From contig NZ_BMSF01000006.1 of assembly GCF_014649015.1 (NCBI RefSeq), forward strand, positions 310,001 to 374,000: a DNA stretch of 64,000 nt. The letters are read 5' to 3'. The DNA comes from Streptomyces narbonensis (lineage in GTDB: Bacteria > Actinomycetota > Actinomycetes > Streptomycetales > Streptomycetaceae). Below are positions 26,718-35,671 of this stretch, piece by piece. Position 1 is the stretch's first letter. Each line of letters opens with the position of its first letter. The position numbers were made by a program, and so were the translations under genes. The notes beneath the pieces were generated by a model, which had not been told where the DNA came from, ran no database searches, and worked only from the letters and a program-made list of their open reading frames with translations.

Positions 26718-27500
26718 TCACAGATGTGCCTCCAGGGCGTCACGGAGCCGGCGCAGCAGGGCGATGTCGGGGTCGGCCACCTGCGGTGCCGCCAGGAGCG
26801 GTTGCGGGGGCGGTACGGGGCCGGGCTCGGGCTCCGGCTCCTGGGGGGTCTCGACGAGCCCGGCCGCGGCGAGCCGCCGGACGTCGAGGAGTGTGTGGAA
26901 GGCGGGGCGGCCGAGCAGCCGGGCGAGCTCCGCCGGGGTCCGCTCCCCGTCGGCGGCGGCGAGCAGGGCGCGCTGCCGGGCCCCGACGGTCTGGCCGGGG
27001 GCGGCGGGTCGCGGCACGACCGGGGCGCTGTCGACGGAGGCGTACGGCCAGACGGCGTCGAGGAGTTCGCGGCGGCGGACGGTCTCGCGCTCGACGGCCT
27101 CGGCGGAGACCGGCCGCACGGTGCCGAACCAGTGGCCCACCCCGTAGCGGAAGCGGGTCGGTCCGCTGGTGGGGGAGAGGGCGAAGAAGGCCGCGTCGAA
27201 GACGGCGCCGAGGTGGCATATCTCCAGCTCGCCGTCGTGCAGCCGGCCGCTGTCGACGAGGAAGCGGCCGACGGCGCGGTGGGCGCCGGCCCGGTCCACG
27301 GCCTCGTCCCAGCCCTCGCGGGGCAGGCGCCCGCCGGTGGTCAGGAGGACGTCGACGCCGGGGGCGGCGGGGCTCTCGGCGTGCACGACGCGTCCGTCGA
27401 CGAGGTAGAGAGTGCCGTGGTCGCGCAGCAGCGCGCCGGTGGCCTTCTCGGCGGCGAGGCGGACCAGCATCGGGGAGACGGGGGTGGCGACGGCGGTCAT
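26718..27500 (-). CDS. DUF4388-like protein in the Roadblock cluster
   Basis: A 260-residue soluble protein. The N-terminal 130 residues (KATGALLRDHGTLYLVDGRV, then GVDVLLTTGGRLP and a FRYGVGHWFGT segment) recall DUF4388/PatA N-terminal domains, which occur next to Roadblock and MglA-type proteins. The middle (about 170-225) resembles a winged helix (ALLAAADGERTPAELARLLG, LLDVRRLAAAGLVE). The C-terminus is a Pro/Glu linker and a helix. It overlaps the upstream Roadblock gene by four bases (ATGA). The DUF4388 assignment is by pattern and uncertain. It may be a scaffold for the Roadblock proteins. Confidence 0.7.
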   Translation of the reverse strand: MTAVATPVSPMLVRLAAEKATGALLRDHGTLYLVDGRVVHAESPAAPGVDVLLTTGGRLPREGWDEAVDRAGAHRAVGRFLVDSGRLHDGELEICHLGAVFDAAFFALSPTSGPTRFRYGVGHWFGTVRPVSAEAVERETVRRRELLDAVWPYASVDSAPVVPRPAAPGQTVGARQRALLAAADGERTPAELARLLGRPAFHTLLDVRRLAAAGLVETPQEPEPEPGPVPPPQPLLAAPQVADPDIALLRRLRDALEAHL

Positions 27501-27889
27501 CCGAGGACCAGCCTCTCGGCGAGGTCCTTGAGCCGGATGCGCGCGAGGGCGAGGTTGCCGGTGTCGCGGTCGAGCCAGAGGTGGAGGAAGACGCTGCTGT
27601 CGAAGGAGGTCTCGACGAAGCGGAGGACGTGGTAGCCGGCGCGGGTGGTGACGATGAGGTCCTCGACGGGAGGGCCGTCGGAGGGGGTCTCGCCCTCCGC
27701 CACGAAGGAGTCGAACTCCGCGGCGGACCTGGCGAGTTCGGCCGTCTCGGCGGCCGTCGTCTCATGGTCGCCGACCGGTGAGTCCCCCGCGGTCCCGAGC
27801 GCGAGCCCGCTGGTCCAGTCGACCAGGGAGGCTCCGCGAGCGCCTGGCAGGGCCATGGCCTCCAGCAGGCACTCGTCGATTCCGGGCAC
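27497..27889 (-). CDS. Roadblock/LC7 domain protein (first gene of cluster)
   Basis: A 130-residue Roadblock/LC7 protein with the segment LPGARGASLVDWTSGLALG and a C-terminal helix (LALARIRLKDLAERL). It is closely parallel to the last gene of this cluster, which suggests duplication. Start is GTG at 27889 with GGGGAA upstream. Its stop overlaps the ATG of the DUF4388-like gene, so the two are translationally coupled. The 139-base region upstream (27890-28028), containing the 8-base palindrome GAACGTTC (27946-27953), probably holds the cluster promoter. Confidence 0.83.
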   Translation of the reverse strand: MPGIDECLLEAMALPGARGASLVDWTSGLALGTAGDSPVGDHETTAAETAELARSAAEFDSFVAEGETPSDGPPVEDLIVTTRAGYHVLRFVETSFDSSVFLHLWLDRDTGNLALARIRLKDLAERLVLG

Positions 27890-28028
27890 GCGGATTCCCC
27901 TCCCGATACGGCGCGCGAACGAACGGCGGTGACGGTGACGTTACTGAACGTTCCGGCTCGCGGGAGGTGTTCTGGCATTTTCCATCGGAACATGCCCGAG
28001 GGTGGCGGGAATTGACCGCCCGTGCTCG

Positions 28029-28508
28029 TCAGGCGCGGGACTCGACCGCGTTCGCGATCTCGGACAGGTCCTTCGCGAGCGCCTTGGCGACGGCCCTCGC
28101 GCCGAGGCGCGCGATCAGCTTGGAGGCGAATCCGGGCCGGCGGCCGGCCATCCGGCGGCCCGAGAACGTCATCCGCAGCGTGGTGGCGCCCTCGCCGTCG
28201 GCGTGGAGGGTGATCTCGGACTCGTAGTGCATGCCGTGCGACTCGGCGACCGTGACGTACCGGTCGGGCGGCACGCACTCGGTCACCGTCATCTCCTCCG
28301 TGGCCTCCTTGCCCAGCATCTTCCGCGTCTCGCGCCAGCGCGTGCCGACGCCGAAGCCGCCCTCGGTGAGCACCTCGACCTTCTGGACGCCCGAGAGGAC
28401 ACGGGGCATGTCCCGCAGGTCGGTGATCGACTCCCAGACGCGCCCGGGGGAGGCGGCGACCCGGCGCTCGACGACGACGGAGGTGGTGTCCGTACCCGAT
28501 CCAGTCAT
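28029..28508 (-). CDS. SRPBCC (START/Bet v1-like) family protein
   Basis: A 159-residue single-domain SRPBCC protein with a hydrophobic ligand pocket fold. It starts with VVERRVAASPGRVWESITDLRDMPRVLSG, has a central FGVGTRWRETRKMLGKEATEEMTV strand region, and ends with a long helix (ASKLIARLGARAVAKALAKDL). Members bind lipids, polyketides or other hydrophobic ligands, or act as aromatases and cyclases; nothing here identifies the ligand. It is a single gene between the Roadblock cluster and a tandem repeat region. Confidence 0.8.
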   Translation of the reverse strand: MTGSGTDTTSVVVERRVAASPGRVWESITDLRDMPRVLSGVQKVEVLTEGGFGVGTRWRETRKMLGKEATEEMTVTECVPPDRYVTVAESHGMHYESEITLHADGEGATTLRMTFSGRRMAGRRPGFASKLIARLGARAVAKALAKDLSEIANAVESRA

Positions 28509-28524
28509 GTCCTCATCGAAGCCG

Positions 28525-28705
28525 GGACGCCGCGCCCGCGCTACCCGAAAGGCCCGCCCGCGCTACCGGGCGCCCCCCTGTCCGTGCGATCCGGCGCCCC
28601 CCGCCCGCGCGATCCGGCCGGCCGAGTCCGTGCGATCCGGCGCCGCCGCCCGCGCGATCCGGCGGGCCGGTCCTTGTGGTCCGGCCGTCCCGCCCGCGCT
28701 ACCCG
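28525..28705. repeat. Degenerate tandem repeat, ~44-46-bp unit
   Basis: Units beginning GTCCGTGCGATCCGGCGCC start near 28580 and 28626. A degraded third (GTCCTTGTGGTCCGGCC) starts near 28670. Each can be read as two half-units of about 22 bases built on GCGATCCGGC, and GCCCGCGCTACC variants flank both ends. The array fills the gap between two leftward genes. No coding function is apparent. Confidence 0.7.
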
Positions 28706-30015
28706 ACGAGCGCGTCCGCGTGGGCCCCGCCCGCCTCCGCGACGATCTCGTCCGTTGTCTGGGCCTTCCGGACCGTCGAGAACGCCACCGTCCCGTCGTC
28801 GCCCACCGTGAAGCCGTGGATCGCGGGCCGGGGCAGGCTGTTGTACGCGTAGTGGTGGGCGAAGTAGTACGCGCCGGTGTCCGGGACGGCCACGATGTCG
28901 CCCGGGTGCAGCAGCGGCAGCTCCCGGCCGGTGGCGAGCAGGTCCCCGGCGAAGCAGGCGGGCCCCGCCACGTCCTGGACGGTGGGCTCCCCGGCGCGGG
29001 GACGGCCCTCGGCGTCGTACGCGAGGATCCGCAGCGGCCAGGAGTCGGGGGCGTAGACCGTGCGGGTGGCGAGCTGGACGCCCGCGTGGGTGACGGCGAT
29101 CGGGCGGCCCCCGGAGGTCTTCGTGTACTCGACCCGGGCGAGGACCGTGCCGTGCTTGGCGAGCAGGGAGCGGCCGAACTCGGTGACGAGCCGGTAGCGG
29201 CCGTCGAGGAGCCCGGGCGCGGTGTCGGCGAGGAGGCGGGCGTACTCGGCGTACGTCGGCGTCTCCTCGTCGGAGGTGAAGTTGACCGGCAGGCCGCCGC
29301 CGATGTCGAGGGTGTCGATCTGCTGCCGTCCCGCCTTGTGGTTGATCTCCTCGGCGAGGGCGTAGGCCTCCCCGACGCCTTCGGCCATCAGGGCGAGCGG
29401 GACGCCCTGGGAGCCGGTGTGGGTGTGCAGCCGGGTGAGCCAGGGGCGGTCCAGGTAGGCCTGGACGACGCCCTCGCGGGCGCCCTCGTCGCGGAGTGCC
29501 ACGCCGAACTTGGAGGTGGCGGTCGCGGTCGAGAGCGCTCCGATGGAACCGGCTCCGACCTGCGGGTTCACCCGGATCCCGAGGGGCGAGGCGGTGGGCG
29601 CGGAGGCGACGAGCGCGTCGAGGCGGTCCAGCTCCTGGAGGTTGTCGGCGTTGACGGCGATCCCGAGCGCGAGGGCCTGGCGCAGCTCGGCCGGGGTCTT
29701 GGCGGGGGAGTCCAGCACGGTGTCGGTGGGTGGGATCCCGGCGGCGCGGGCGAGGGCGAGCTCGCCGGCGCTGGCGACCTCGACGCCGAGTCCCGCGTCG
29801 TGGAGGAGGCGCAGGACGGGGACCAGCGGGGCGGCCTTGACGGCGAAGGCGTGGAGGACGTGGGCGTCGGTGACGGCGGCGAAGGCGCTGGTCAGGGCGG
29901 CGGCGGAGGCGCGGATGCCGGCGGTGTCGAGGAGGGCGACGACGGGTTCGGCGGGGGAGAGGAGTCCTTGGTCGACGGAGGCTCGGACGGCGAGATCACG
30001 GCGGTAGGAGGCCAT
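28699..30015 (-). CDS. Fold-type III PLP-dependent decarboxylase (DapDC/ODC-like)
   Basis: A 438-residue alanine-racemase-fold PLP enzyme related to diaminopimelate and ornithine/arginine decarboxylases. The PLP lysine is Lys60 in HAFAVKAAP. The loops HTHTGSQG, LDIGGGLPVN and EFGRSL bind PLP phosphate and substrate, and the C-terminal GPACFAGD and DTGAYYFAHHYAYN carry the dimer-interface active-site residues. It differs from housekeeping LysA. The substrate is unknown. I chose the ATG at 30015; ATG or GTG codons up to 30042 are alternatives. It is divergent from the hut operon, which may or may not be meaningful. Confidence 0.85.
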   Translation of the reverse strand: MASYRRDLAVRASVDQGLLSPAEPVVALLDTAGIRASAAALTSAFAAVTDAHVLHAFAVKAAPLVPVLRLLHDAGLGVEVASAGELALARAAGIPPTDTVLDSPAKTPAELRQALALGIAVNADNLQELDRLDALVASAPTASPLGIRVNPQVGAGSIGALSTATATSKFGVALRDEGAREGVVQAYLDRPWLTRLHTHTGSQGVPLALMAEGVGEAYALAEEINHKAGRQQIDTLDIGGGLPVNFTSDEETPTYAEYARLLADTAPGLLDGRYRLVTEFGRSLLAKHGTVLARVEYTKTSGGRPIAVTHAGVQLATRTVYAPDSWPLRILAYDAEGRPRAGEPTVQDVAGPACFAGDLLATGRELPLLHPGDIVAVPDTGAYYFAHHYAYNSLPRPAIHGFTVGDDGTVAFSTVRKAQTTDEIVAEAGGAHADALVG

Positions 30016-30065
30016 GCGGCCCATCCTCGTCCATCGCTTCACCGGTACGGGTGAGGGCGGCCCTG

Positions 30066-30101
30066 TTGACTACAACTATTCAGCGCGCCAAGATGTGAAT
30101 A
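30066..30101 (+). promoter_or_regulatory. hutU promoter with operator-like inverted repeat
   Basis: TTGACT (30066-30071), 17 bases and CAAGAT (30089-30094) form a good promoter. TATTCA (30077-30082) and TGAATA (30096-30101) are perfect inverted arms that bracket the -10 box, a natural repressor site for a catabolic operon. Confidence 0.6.
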
Positions 30102-30129
30102 TCTGATCGACATCCGAGGAGGCACCCCC

Positions 30130-31824
30130 ATGTCAGGACCCCGCCCCGTCCGAGCGGCACGCGGTACGGAACTGAGCGCCCTGGGATGGCAGCAGGAAGC
30201 CGCCCTCCGGATGCTCCAGAACAACCTCGACCCCGAGGTCGCCGAGCACCCCGACAAGCTCGTCGTCTACGGCGGCACCGGCAAGGCCGCCCGCGACTGG
30301 CGCTCGTACGACGCCATGGTCCGCACGCTGCGCACGCTGAAGCAGGACGAGACGATGCTCGTCCAGTCCGGCCGCCCCGTCGGCGTCATGCAGACCCACG
30401 AGTGGGCCCCGCGCGTCCTCATCGCCAACTCCAACCTGGTCGGCGACTGGGCGAACTGGGAGGAGTTCCGGCGCCTGGAGGCCCTCGGCCTCACCATGTA
30501 CGGCCAGATGACCGCAGGCTCCTGGATCTACATCGGCACCCAGGGCATCCTCCAGGGCACCTACGAGACCTTCGCCGCCGTCGCCGCGAAGAAGTTCAAC
30601 GGCACCCTGGCCGGCACCATCACCCTCACCGCCGGCCTCGGCGGCATGGGCGGCGCCCAGCCCCTCGCCGTGACGATGAACGACGGCGTCGCCATCTGCA
30701 TCGACGTCGACCCGCGCGCCATCGAGCGCCGCATCGAGCACCGCTACCTGGACGTCAAGGCCGACAACCTCGCCCACGCCCTCCAGCTCGCCGTCGAGGC
30801 CCGCGACGCCCGCCGCCCGCTCTCCATCGGCCTCCTCGGCAACGCCGCCGAGCTGCTCCCGCAGATGCTCGCCGAGGGCGCCCCGATCGACATCGTGACG
30901 GACCAGACCTCCGCCCACGACCCGCTCTCCTACCTCCCCGTCGGCATCGCCTTCGAGGACATGGCCGACGCCGCGGCGAAGGACCCGGCCGGCTTCACCC
31001 AGCGCTCGCGCGAGTCCATGGCCAAGCACGTCGAGGCCATGGTCGGCTTCATGGACGCCGGCTCCGAGGTCTTCGACTACGGCAACTCGATCCGCGGTGA
31101 GGCGCAGCTCGCCGGCTACGACCGCGCCTTCGCCTTCCCCGGCTTCGTCCCCGCCTACATCCGCCCGCTGTTCTGCGAGGGCAAGGGCCCCTTCCGCTGG
31201 GCCGCCCTCTCCGGCGAGGCCTCCGACATCCACAAGACGGACAAGGCGATCCTGGAGCTCTTCCCGGAGAACGAGTCCCTCCACCGCTGGATCAAGATGG
31301 CCGGCGAGCGCGTCCACTTCCAGGGCCTCCCCGCCCGCATCTGCTGGCTCGGCCAGGGCGAGCGTGACAAGGCCGGCGACATGTTCAACGACATGGTCGG
31401 CAACGGCACCCTCGCCGCGCCCCTCGCGATCGGCCGCGACCACCTCGACTGCGGCTCGGTGGCCTCCCCGTACCGCGAGACCGAGGCCATGCTCGACGGC
31501 TCCGACGCCATCGCCGACTGGCCGCTCCTCAACGCCATGGTCAACGTCGCCTCTGGCGCCTCCTGGGTCTCCCTCCACCACGGCGGCGGCGTCGGCATGG
31601 GCCGCTCCATCCACGCCGGCCAGGTCACGGTCGCCGACGGCACCCCGCTCGCCGGCGAGAAGATCCGCCGCGTGCTCACCAACGACCCGGGCATGGGCGT
31701 CATCCGTCACGTCGACGCCGGCTACGACATCGCCGAGCGCGTCGCCGACGAGAAGGGCGTCCGCGTCCCGATGCGCGAGGGCGACGACGCTTCCGAGGTC
31801 TCCGGCGCCGAGGCCTCCGCGTGA
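30130..31824 (+). CDS. hutU: Urocanate hydratase
   Basis: A 564-residue NAD+-dependent urocanase that converts urocanate to 4-imidazolone-5-propionate, the second step of histidine breakdown. NAD binding is by [15 protein letters not shown]. The catalytic Cys lies in [11 protein letters not shown]-terminal [10 protein letters not shown] and the [13 protein letters not shown] segment are typical. Strong GAGGAGG upstream. It is the first gene of a four-gene run with overlaps or short gaps. Histidine ammonia-lyase (hutH) is not in the window, as in S. coelicolor where it lies elsewhere (recalled). Confidence 0.97.
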   Translation: MSGPRPVRAARGTELSALGWQQEAALRMLQNNLDPEVAEHPDKLVVYGGTGKAARDWRSYDAMVRTLRTLKQDETMLVQSGRPVGVMQTHEWAPRVLIANSNLVGDWANWEEFRRLEALGLTMYGQMTAGSWIYIGTQGILQGTYETFAAVAAKKFNGTLAGTITLTAGLGGMGGAQPLAVTMNDGVAICIDVDPRAIERRIEHRYLDVKADNLAHALQLAVEARDARRPLSIGLLGNAAELLPQMLAEGAPIDIVTDQTSAHDPLSYLPVGIAFEDMADAAAKDPAGFTQRSRESMAKHVEAMVGFMDAGSEVFDYGNSIRGEAQLAGYDRAFAFPGFVPAYIRPLFCEGKGPFRWAALSGEASDIHKTDKAILELFPENESLHRWIKMAGERVHFQGLPARICWLGQGERDKAGDMFNDMVGNGTLAAPLAIGRDHLDCGSVASPYRETEAMLDGSDAIADWPLLNAMVNVASGASWVSLHHGGGVGMGRSIHAGQVTVADGTPLAGEKIRRVLTNDPGMGVIRHVDAGYDIAERVADEKGVRVPMREGDDASEVSGAEASA

Positions 31825-33044
31825 GCGAGACCTTCCACGCCATGTGGCGGTCGCTGCGGCCCATCGGCCGCAGCGCCGCCTCGGGCGGCTACCGCCGCTA
31901 CGCCTGGACCGAGGCCGACGCCGACTGCCGGCTGTGGTTCCGGATGCAGGCAGAGGCCCGCCGTCTCGACGTCGAGACCGACCGGAACGGCAACCAGTGG
32001 GCCTGGCTCGGCGACCCGACCGCCGGTGACGCGGTCGTCACGGGCTCCCACCTGGACTCCGTCCCGGACGGCGGCGCCTTCGACGGCCCCCTCGGTGTCG
32101 TCTCGGCCTTCGCCGCGCTCGACGAACTCCGCGCGCGGGGCGCCGTGTTCAAGCGGCCCCTCGCCATCGTCAACTTCGGCGACGAGGAGGGTGCCCGCTT
32201 CGGCCTCGCCTGCGTCGGCTCCCGCCTCACCGCGGGCCGGCTGACGAAGGAGCAGGCCTACGAGCTCCGCGACGCCGACGGCATCAGCCTCCCGCAGGCG
32301 ATGGAGGCGGCCGGCCACGACCCGGCCACCATCGGAGCCGACCCCGAGCGCCTCGCGAAGATCGGCGCCTTCGTCGAGCTGCACGTCGAGCAGGGCCGGG
32401 CCCTGGACCTGTCCGGCGACGCCGTCGGCCTCGCCTCCGCGATCTGGCCGCACGGCCGCTGGCGGTACGACTTCGCCGGCGAGGCCAACCACGCCGGCAC
32501 CACCCGGCTCGTCGACCGCCGCGACCCGATGCTCACCTACGCGGAGACGGTCCTCGCCGCCCGCCGCGAGGCCGAACTCGCGGGCGCCGTCGCCACCTTC
32601 GGCAAGATCGCGGTCGAGCCGAACGGCGTCAACGCCATCCCGTCCCTCGTCCGCGGCTGGCTCGACGCCCGCGCCGCCGACCAGGGCTCCCTGGACCAGG
32701 TCATCGCCGGCGTCGAGGCCGCCGCCCGCGACTACGCCGGCCGCCACGGCATCGACCTCGCCGTCACCCGGGAGTCCTTCACCCCGGTCGTCGACTTCTC
32801 GGACACCCTGCGCGACGAGCTGGCGAAGATCCTCGGCGAGAAGACCGGCGAGAAGACCCCCGTTCTCGGCACGGGCGCGGGACACGACGCCGGGATCCTC
32901 TCCGAATCGATCCCGACCGCCATGCTGTTCGTACGGAACCCGACCGGCGTCTCGCACTCCCCGGCCGAATTCGCGGCCGAGGACGACTGCGTGGCCGGGG
33001 TCCTCGCACTCGCCGACGTACTGGAGGGCCTGGCGTGTCGCTGA
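31821..33044 (+). CDS. M20 family amidohydrolase in the hut operon
   Basis: A 407-residue zinc amidohydrolase annotated in related genomes as allantoate amidohydrolase. Metal and active-site motifs are [27 protein letters not shown] and a C-terminal GAGHDAGIL. The GTG start overlaps the hutU stop by four bases, and the 3' end overlaps hutF by ten. The operon has hutU, hutF and hutI but no hutG. The HutF route makes N-formylglutamate, which needs a deformylase, so I infer that this enzyme may perform that last step. Allantoate hydrolysis remains the alternative, but no other purine catabolism gene is nearby. Confidence 0.85.
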   Translation: MSETFHAMWRSLRPIGRSAASGGYRRYAWTEADADCRLWFRMQAEARRLDVETDRNGNQWAWLGDPTAGDAVVTGSHLDSVPDGGAFDGPLGVVSAFAALDELRARGAVFKRPLAIVNFGDEEGARFGLACVGSRLTAGRLTKEQAYELRDADGISLPQAMEAAGHDPATIGADPERLAKIGAFVELHVEQGRALDLSGDAVGLASAIWPHGRWRYDFAGEANHAGTTRLVDRRDPMLTYAETVLAARREAELAGAVATFGKIAVEPNGVNAIPSLVRGWLDARAADQGSLDQVIAGVEAAARDYAGRHGIDLAVTRESFTPVVDFSDTLRDELAKILGEKTGEKTPVLGTGAGHDAGILSESIPTAMLFVRNPTGVSHSPAEFAAEDDCVAGVLALADVLEGLACR

Positions 33045-34399
33045 CGACGTACTGGCTGGAGCACGCCTGGCTCGACACGAACGTCGAGCCGGGCGTGGCC
33101 CTGACCGTGTCCACCAGCGGCTCCGCCGCGGGCACCCCGGACGGCCGGGTCGCGTCCGTCCGCACCGGGGTCGACGCCCCGCCGCCCGGCGCGGTCGTCC
33201 TGCGCGGCCTGACGATCCCCGGCCTCTCCAACGCCCACTCGCACGCCTTCCACCGCGCCCTGCGCGGCACCGTCCAGGTCGGCTCCGGCACCTTCTGGAC
33301 CTGGCGCGAGGTGATGTACACCGTCGCCCAGCGCCTCACGCCCGACAGCTACTTCGCGCTCGCCCGCGCCGTGTACGCCGAGATGGCGCTCGCCGGAATC
33401 ACCTCCGTCGGAGAGTTCCACTACCTCCACCACGCGCCCGGCGGCAGCCCGTACGCCGACCCGAACGCGATGGGCGAGGCCCTGATCGCCGCCGCCGCCG
33501 AGGCCGGCATCCGCATCACCCTCCTCGACACCGCCTACCTCTCCTCCGGCTTCGGGGCCGCCCCCGACCGGCACCAGCTCCGCTTCTCCGACGGCACGGC
33601 GGAGAAGTGGGCCGAGCGGGTGTCGGCGCTCAAGGAACGGGACGGCGTCCGCGTCGGAGCGGCGATCCACTCCGTACGGGCCGTCCCGGCGGACCAGCTC
33701 GCCACGGTCGCCCGCTGGGCACAGGACAGGGAGGCCCCCCTCCACGTCCACCTCTCGGAGCAGACCGCGGAGAACGACGCCTGCCTCGCGGCGCACGGCC
33801 TCACCCCGACCCAGCTCCTCGCCGAACACGGCGTCCTCGGACCCCGCACCACCGGCGTCCACAACACCCACCTGACGGACGGCGACATCGCCCTCCTCGG
33901 CTCCTCGACCACCGGCACCTGCATGTGCCCGACGACCGAACGCGACCTTGCCGACGGCATCGGCCCCGCGGTCGCCCTCCAGCGGGCCGGCTCCCCGCTC
34001 TCCCTGGGCAGCGACAGCCACGCGGTCATCGACCTCCTGGAGGAGGCACGGGCCATGGAGCTGAACGAGCGCCTGCGCACCCGCACGCGAGGTCACTGGA
34101 CGGCCGCGGCGCTCCTTCGCGCGGCGACCGCCGACGGCCACGCGGCCCTCGGCTGGCCGGACGCGGGCACCCTGGAGGCCGGCGCGCTCGCCGACTTCAC
34201 GACGATCGCCCTGGACACGGTCAGGACAGCGGGACCGCTACCGCGTCTGGCAGCCGAGACGGCGGTATTCGCCGCGTCGGCAGCGGACGTCCGTCACACG
34301 GTCGTGGCCGGCCGTCACGTCGTACGGGACGGGGTCCACCACTCCGTACCGGACGTGGCCGGCGCCCTCGCGGACTCGATCGCCGCCCTGCGCGGCTGA
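33035..34399 (+). CDS. hutF: Formimidoylglutamate deiminase
   Basis: A 454-residue amidohydrolase-superfamily enzyme that would deiminate N-formimino-L-glutamate to N-formyl-L-glutamate and ammonia. The N-terminal metal motif is [11 protein letters not shown]. The HVHLSEQ segment and the C-terminal [20 protein letters not shown], with the metal-binding Asp, complete the site. GGAGGG six bases upstream supports the GTG at 33035. It belongs to the same coupled run as hutU and hutI. It shows that this organism uses the N-formylglutamate branch and not the direct formiminoglutamase. Confidence 0.92.
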   Translation: MSLTTYWLEHAWLDTNVEPGVALTVSTSGSAAGTPDGRVASVRTGVDAPPPGAVVLRGLTIPGLSNAHSHAFHRALRGTVQVGSGTFWTWREVMYTVAQRLTPDSYFALARAVYAEMALAGITSVGEFHYLHHAPGGSPYADPNAMGEALIAAAAEAGIRITLLDTAYLSSGFGAAPDRHQLRFSDGTAEKWAERVSALKERDGVRVGAAIHSVRAVPADQLATVARWAQDREAPLHVHLSEQTAENDACLAAHGLTPTQLLAEHGVLGPRTTGVHNTHLTDGDIALLGSSTTGTCMCPTTERDLADGIGPAVALQRAGSPLSLGSDSHAVIDLLEEARAMELNERLRTRTRGHWTAAALLRAATADGHAALGWPDAGTLEAGALADFTTIALDTVRTAGPLPRLAAETAVFAASAADVRHTVVAGRHVVRDGVHHSVPDVAGALADSIAALRG

Positions 34400-34416
34400 A
34401 GGAGACACCCCTCATC

Positions 34417-35667
34417 ATGAACACCGGCCCCGCGGCGACGAACAACCCGGCGGCGAGCTCCGCCCCCAGGAGCGCGAACAGCGCCGTGGCGACGACCGCC
34501 ACCGCCATCGTCAACATCGCCAGCCTCGTCACGAACGATCCCTCCCTCGGTGATGGCAGTCCTCTGGGCCTGATCCAGGACGCGGCCGTCGTCGTCGACG
34601 GCGACCGGGTCGTCTGGGTCGGTGAATCAAGCAGAACACCCACCACTGACAATCGGGTCGACGCCGGCGGCCGGGCCGTGATCCCCGGCTTCGTCGACTC
34701 CCACTCGCACCTCGTCTTCGCGGGCGACCGCACCGCCGAGTTCAACGCCCGCATGTCGGGCCAGGCGTACGCGGCGGGCGGCATCCGCACGACGGTCGCG
34801 GCGACGAGGGCGGCGAGCGACGAGGCCCTCTCGGCCAACGTGGCCCGCTTCATGCGCGAGGCCCTCCGCCAGGGCACGACCACCTTCGAGACGAAGTCCG
34901 GCTACGGCCTGACGGTCGAGGACGAGGCACGTGCCCTGCGGATCGCCGCCGAGCACACCGACGAGGTGACGTACCTCGGCGCGCACATCGTCTCCCCGGA
35001 CTACGCGGACGACCCGGCGGCCTACGTCGAGCTCGTCACCGGCGAGATGCTCGACGCCTGTGCCCCCCACGCCCGCTGGGTCGACGTCTTCTGCGAGAAG
35101 GGCGCCTTCGACGGCGACCAGGCCCGCGCGATCCTCACCGCCGGCAAGGCGAAGGGCCTGCACCCCCGGGTGCACGCCAACCAGCTGACGTACGGCCCCG
35201 GCGTGCAGCTGGCGGTGGAGCTGGACGCGGCCAGCGCCGACCACTGCACCCACCTCACCGACGCCGACGTCGACGCCCTGGCCTCCGGCAACACGGTGGC
35301 CACCCTCCTCCCCGGCGCCGAGTTCTCCACCCGCGCCCGGTGGCCGGACGCCCGCCGCCTCCTGGACGCCGGCGTGACCGTCGCCCTCTCCACGGACTGC
35401 AACCCGGGCTCGTCCTTCACGTCCTCCGTCCCCTTCTGCATCGCCCTCGCGGTACGGGACATGGGCATGACCCCGGACGAGGCCCTCTGGTCCGCGACGG
35501 CCGGCGGCGCCGCGGCCCTCCGCCGCACGGACGTCGGCCGCCTCACCCCCGGCGCCCGCGCGGACCTGACCGTCCTGGACGCCCCGTCCCACGTCCACCT
35601 GGCCTACCGGCCGGGCGTCCCGCTGGTCAGCGAGGTCTGGCGCGCGGGCGCGCGCGTCGCGGGCTGA
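34417..35667 (+). CDS. hutI: Imidazolonepropionase
   Basis: A 416-residue metal-dependent hydrolase that opens 4-imidazolone-5-propionate to N-formimino-L-glutamate. Metal motif [14 protein letters not shown], the TKSGYGL substrate loop, the GAHIVSPDY segment and the STDCNPGSS motif are all present. The first 25 residues from the ATG at 34417 are an Asn/Ala/Ser/Thr-rich stretch that homologues generally lack. An in-frame GTG at 34486 would give the more typical [15 protein letters not shown] start. Both candidate starts have an imperfectly spaced GGAG or AGGAG. The stop lies four bases from the convergent phospholipase gene. Confidence 0.93.
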   Translation: MNTGPAATNNPAASSAPRSANSAVATTATAIVNIASLVTNDPSLGDGSPLGLIQDAAVVVDGDRVVWVGESSRTPTTDNRVDAGGRAVIPGFVDSHSHLVFAGDRTAEFNARMSGQAYAAGGIRTTVAATRAASDEALSANVARFMREALRQGTTTFETKSGYGLTVEDEARALRIAAEHTDEVTYLGAHIVSPDYADDPAAYVELVTGEMLDACAPHARWVDVFCEKGAFDGDQARAILTAGKAKGLHPRVHANQLTYGPGVQLAVELDAASADHCTHLTDADVDALASGNTVATLLPGAEFSTRARWPDARRLLDAGVTVALSTDCNPGSSFTSSVPFCIALAVRDMGMTPDEALWSATAGGAAALRRTDVGRLTPGARADLTVLDAPSHVHLAYRPGVPLVSEVWRAGARVAG

Positions 35668-35671
35668 GCAC

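Noticed and set aside
28525..28705. CRISPR array
   Set aside because: The units are degenerate, adjoin without unique spacers of constant length, and no cas genes are present.
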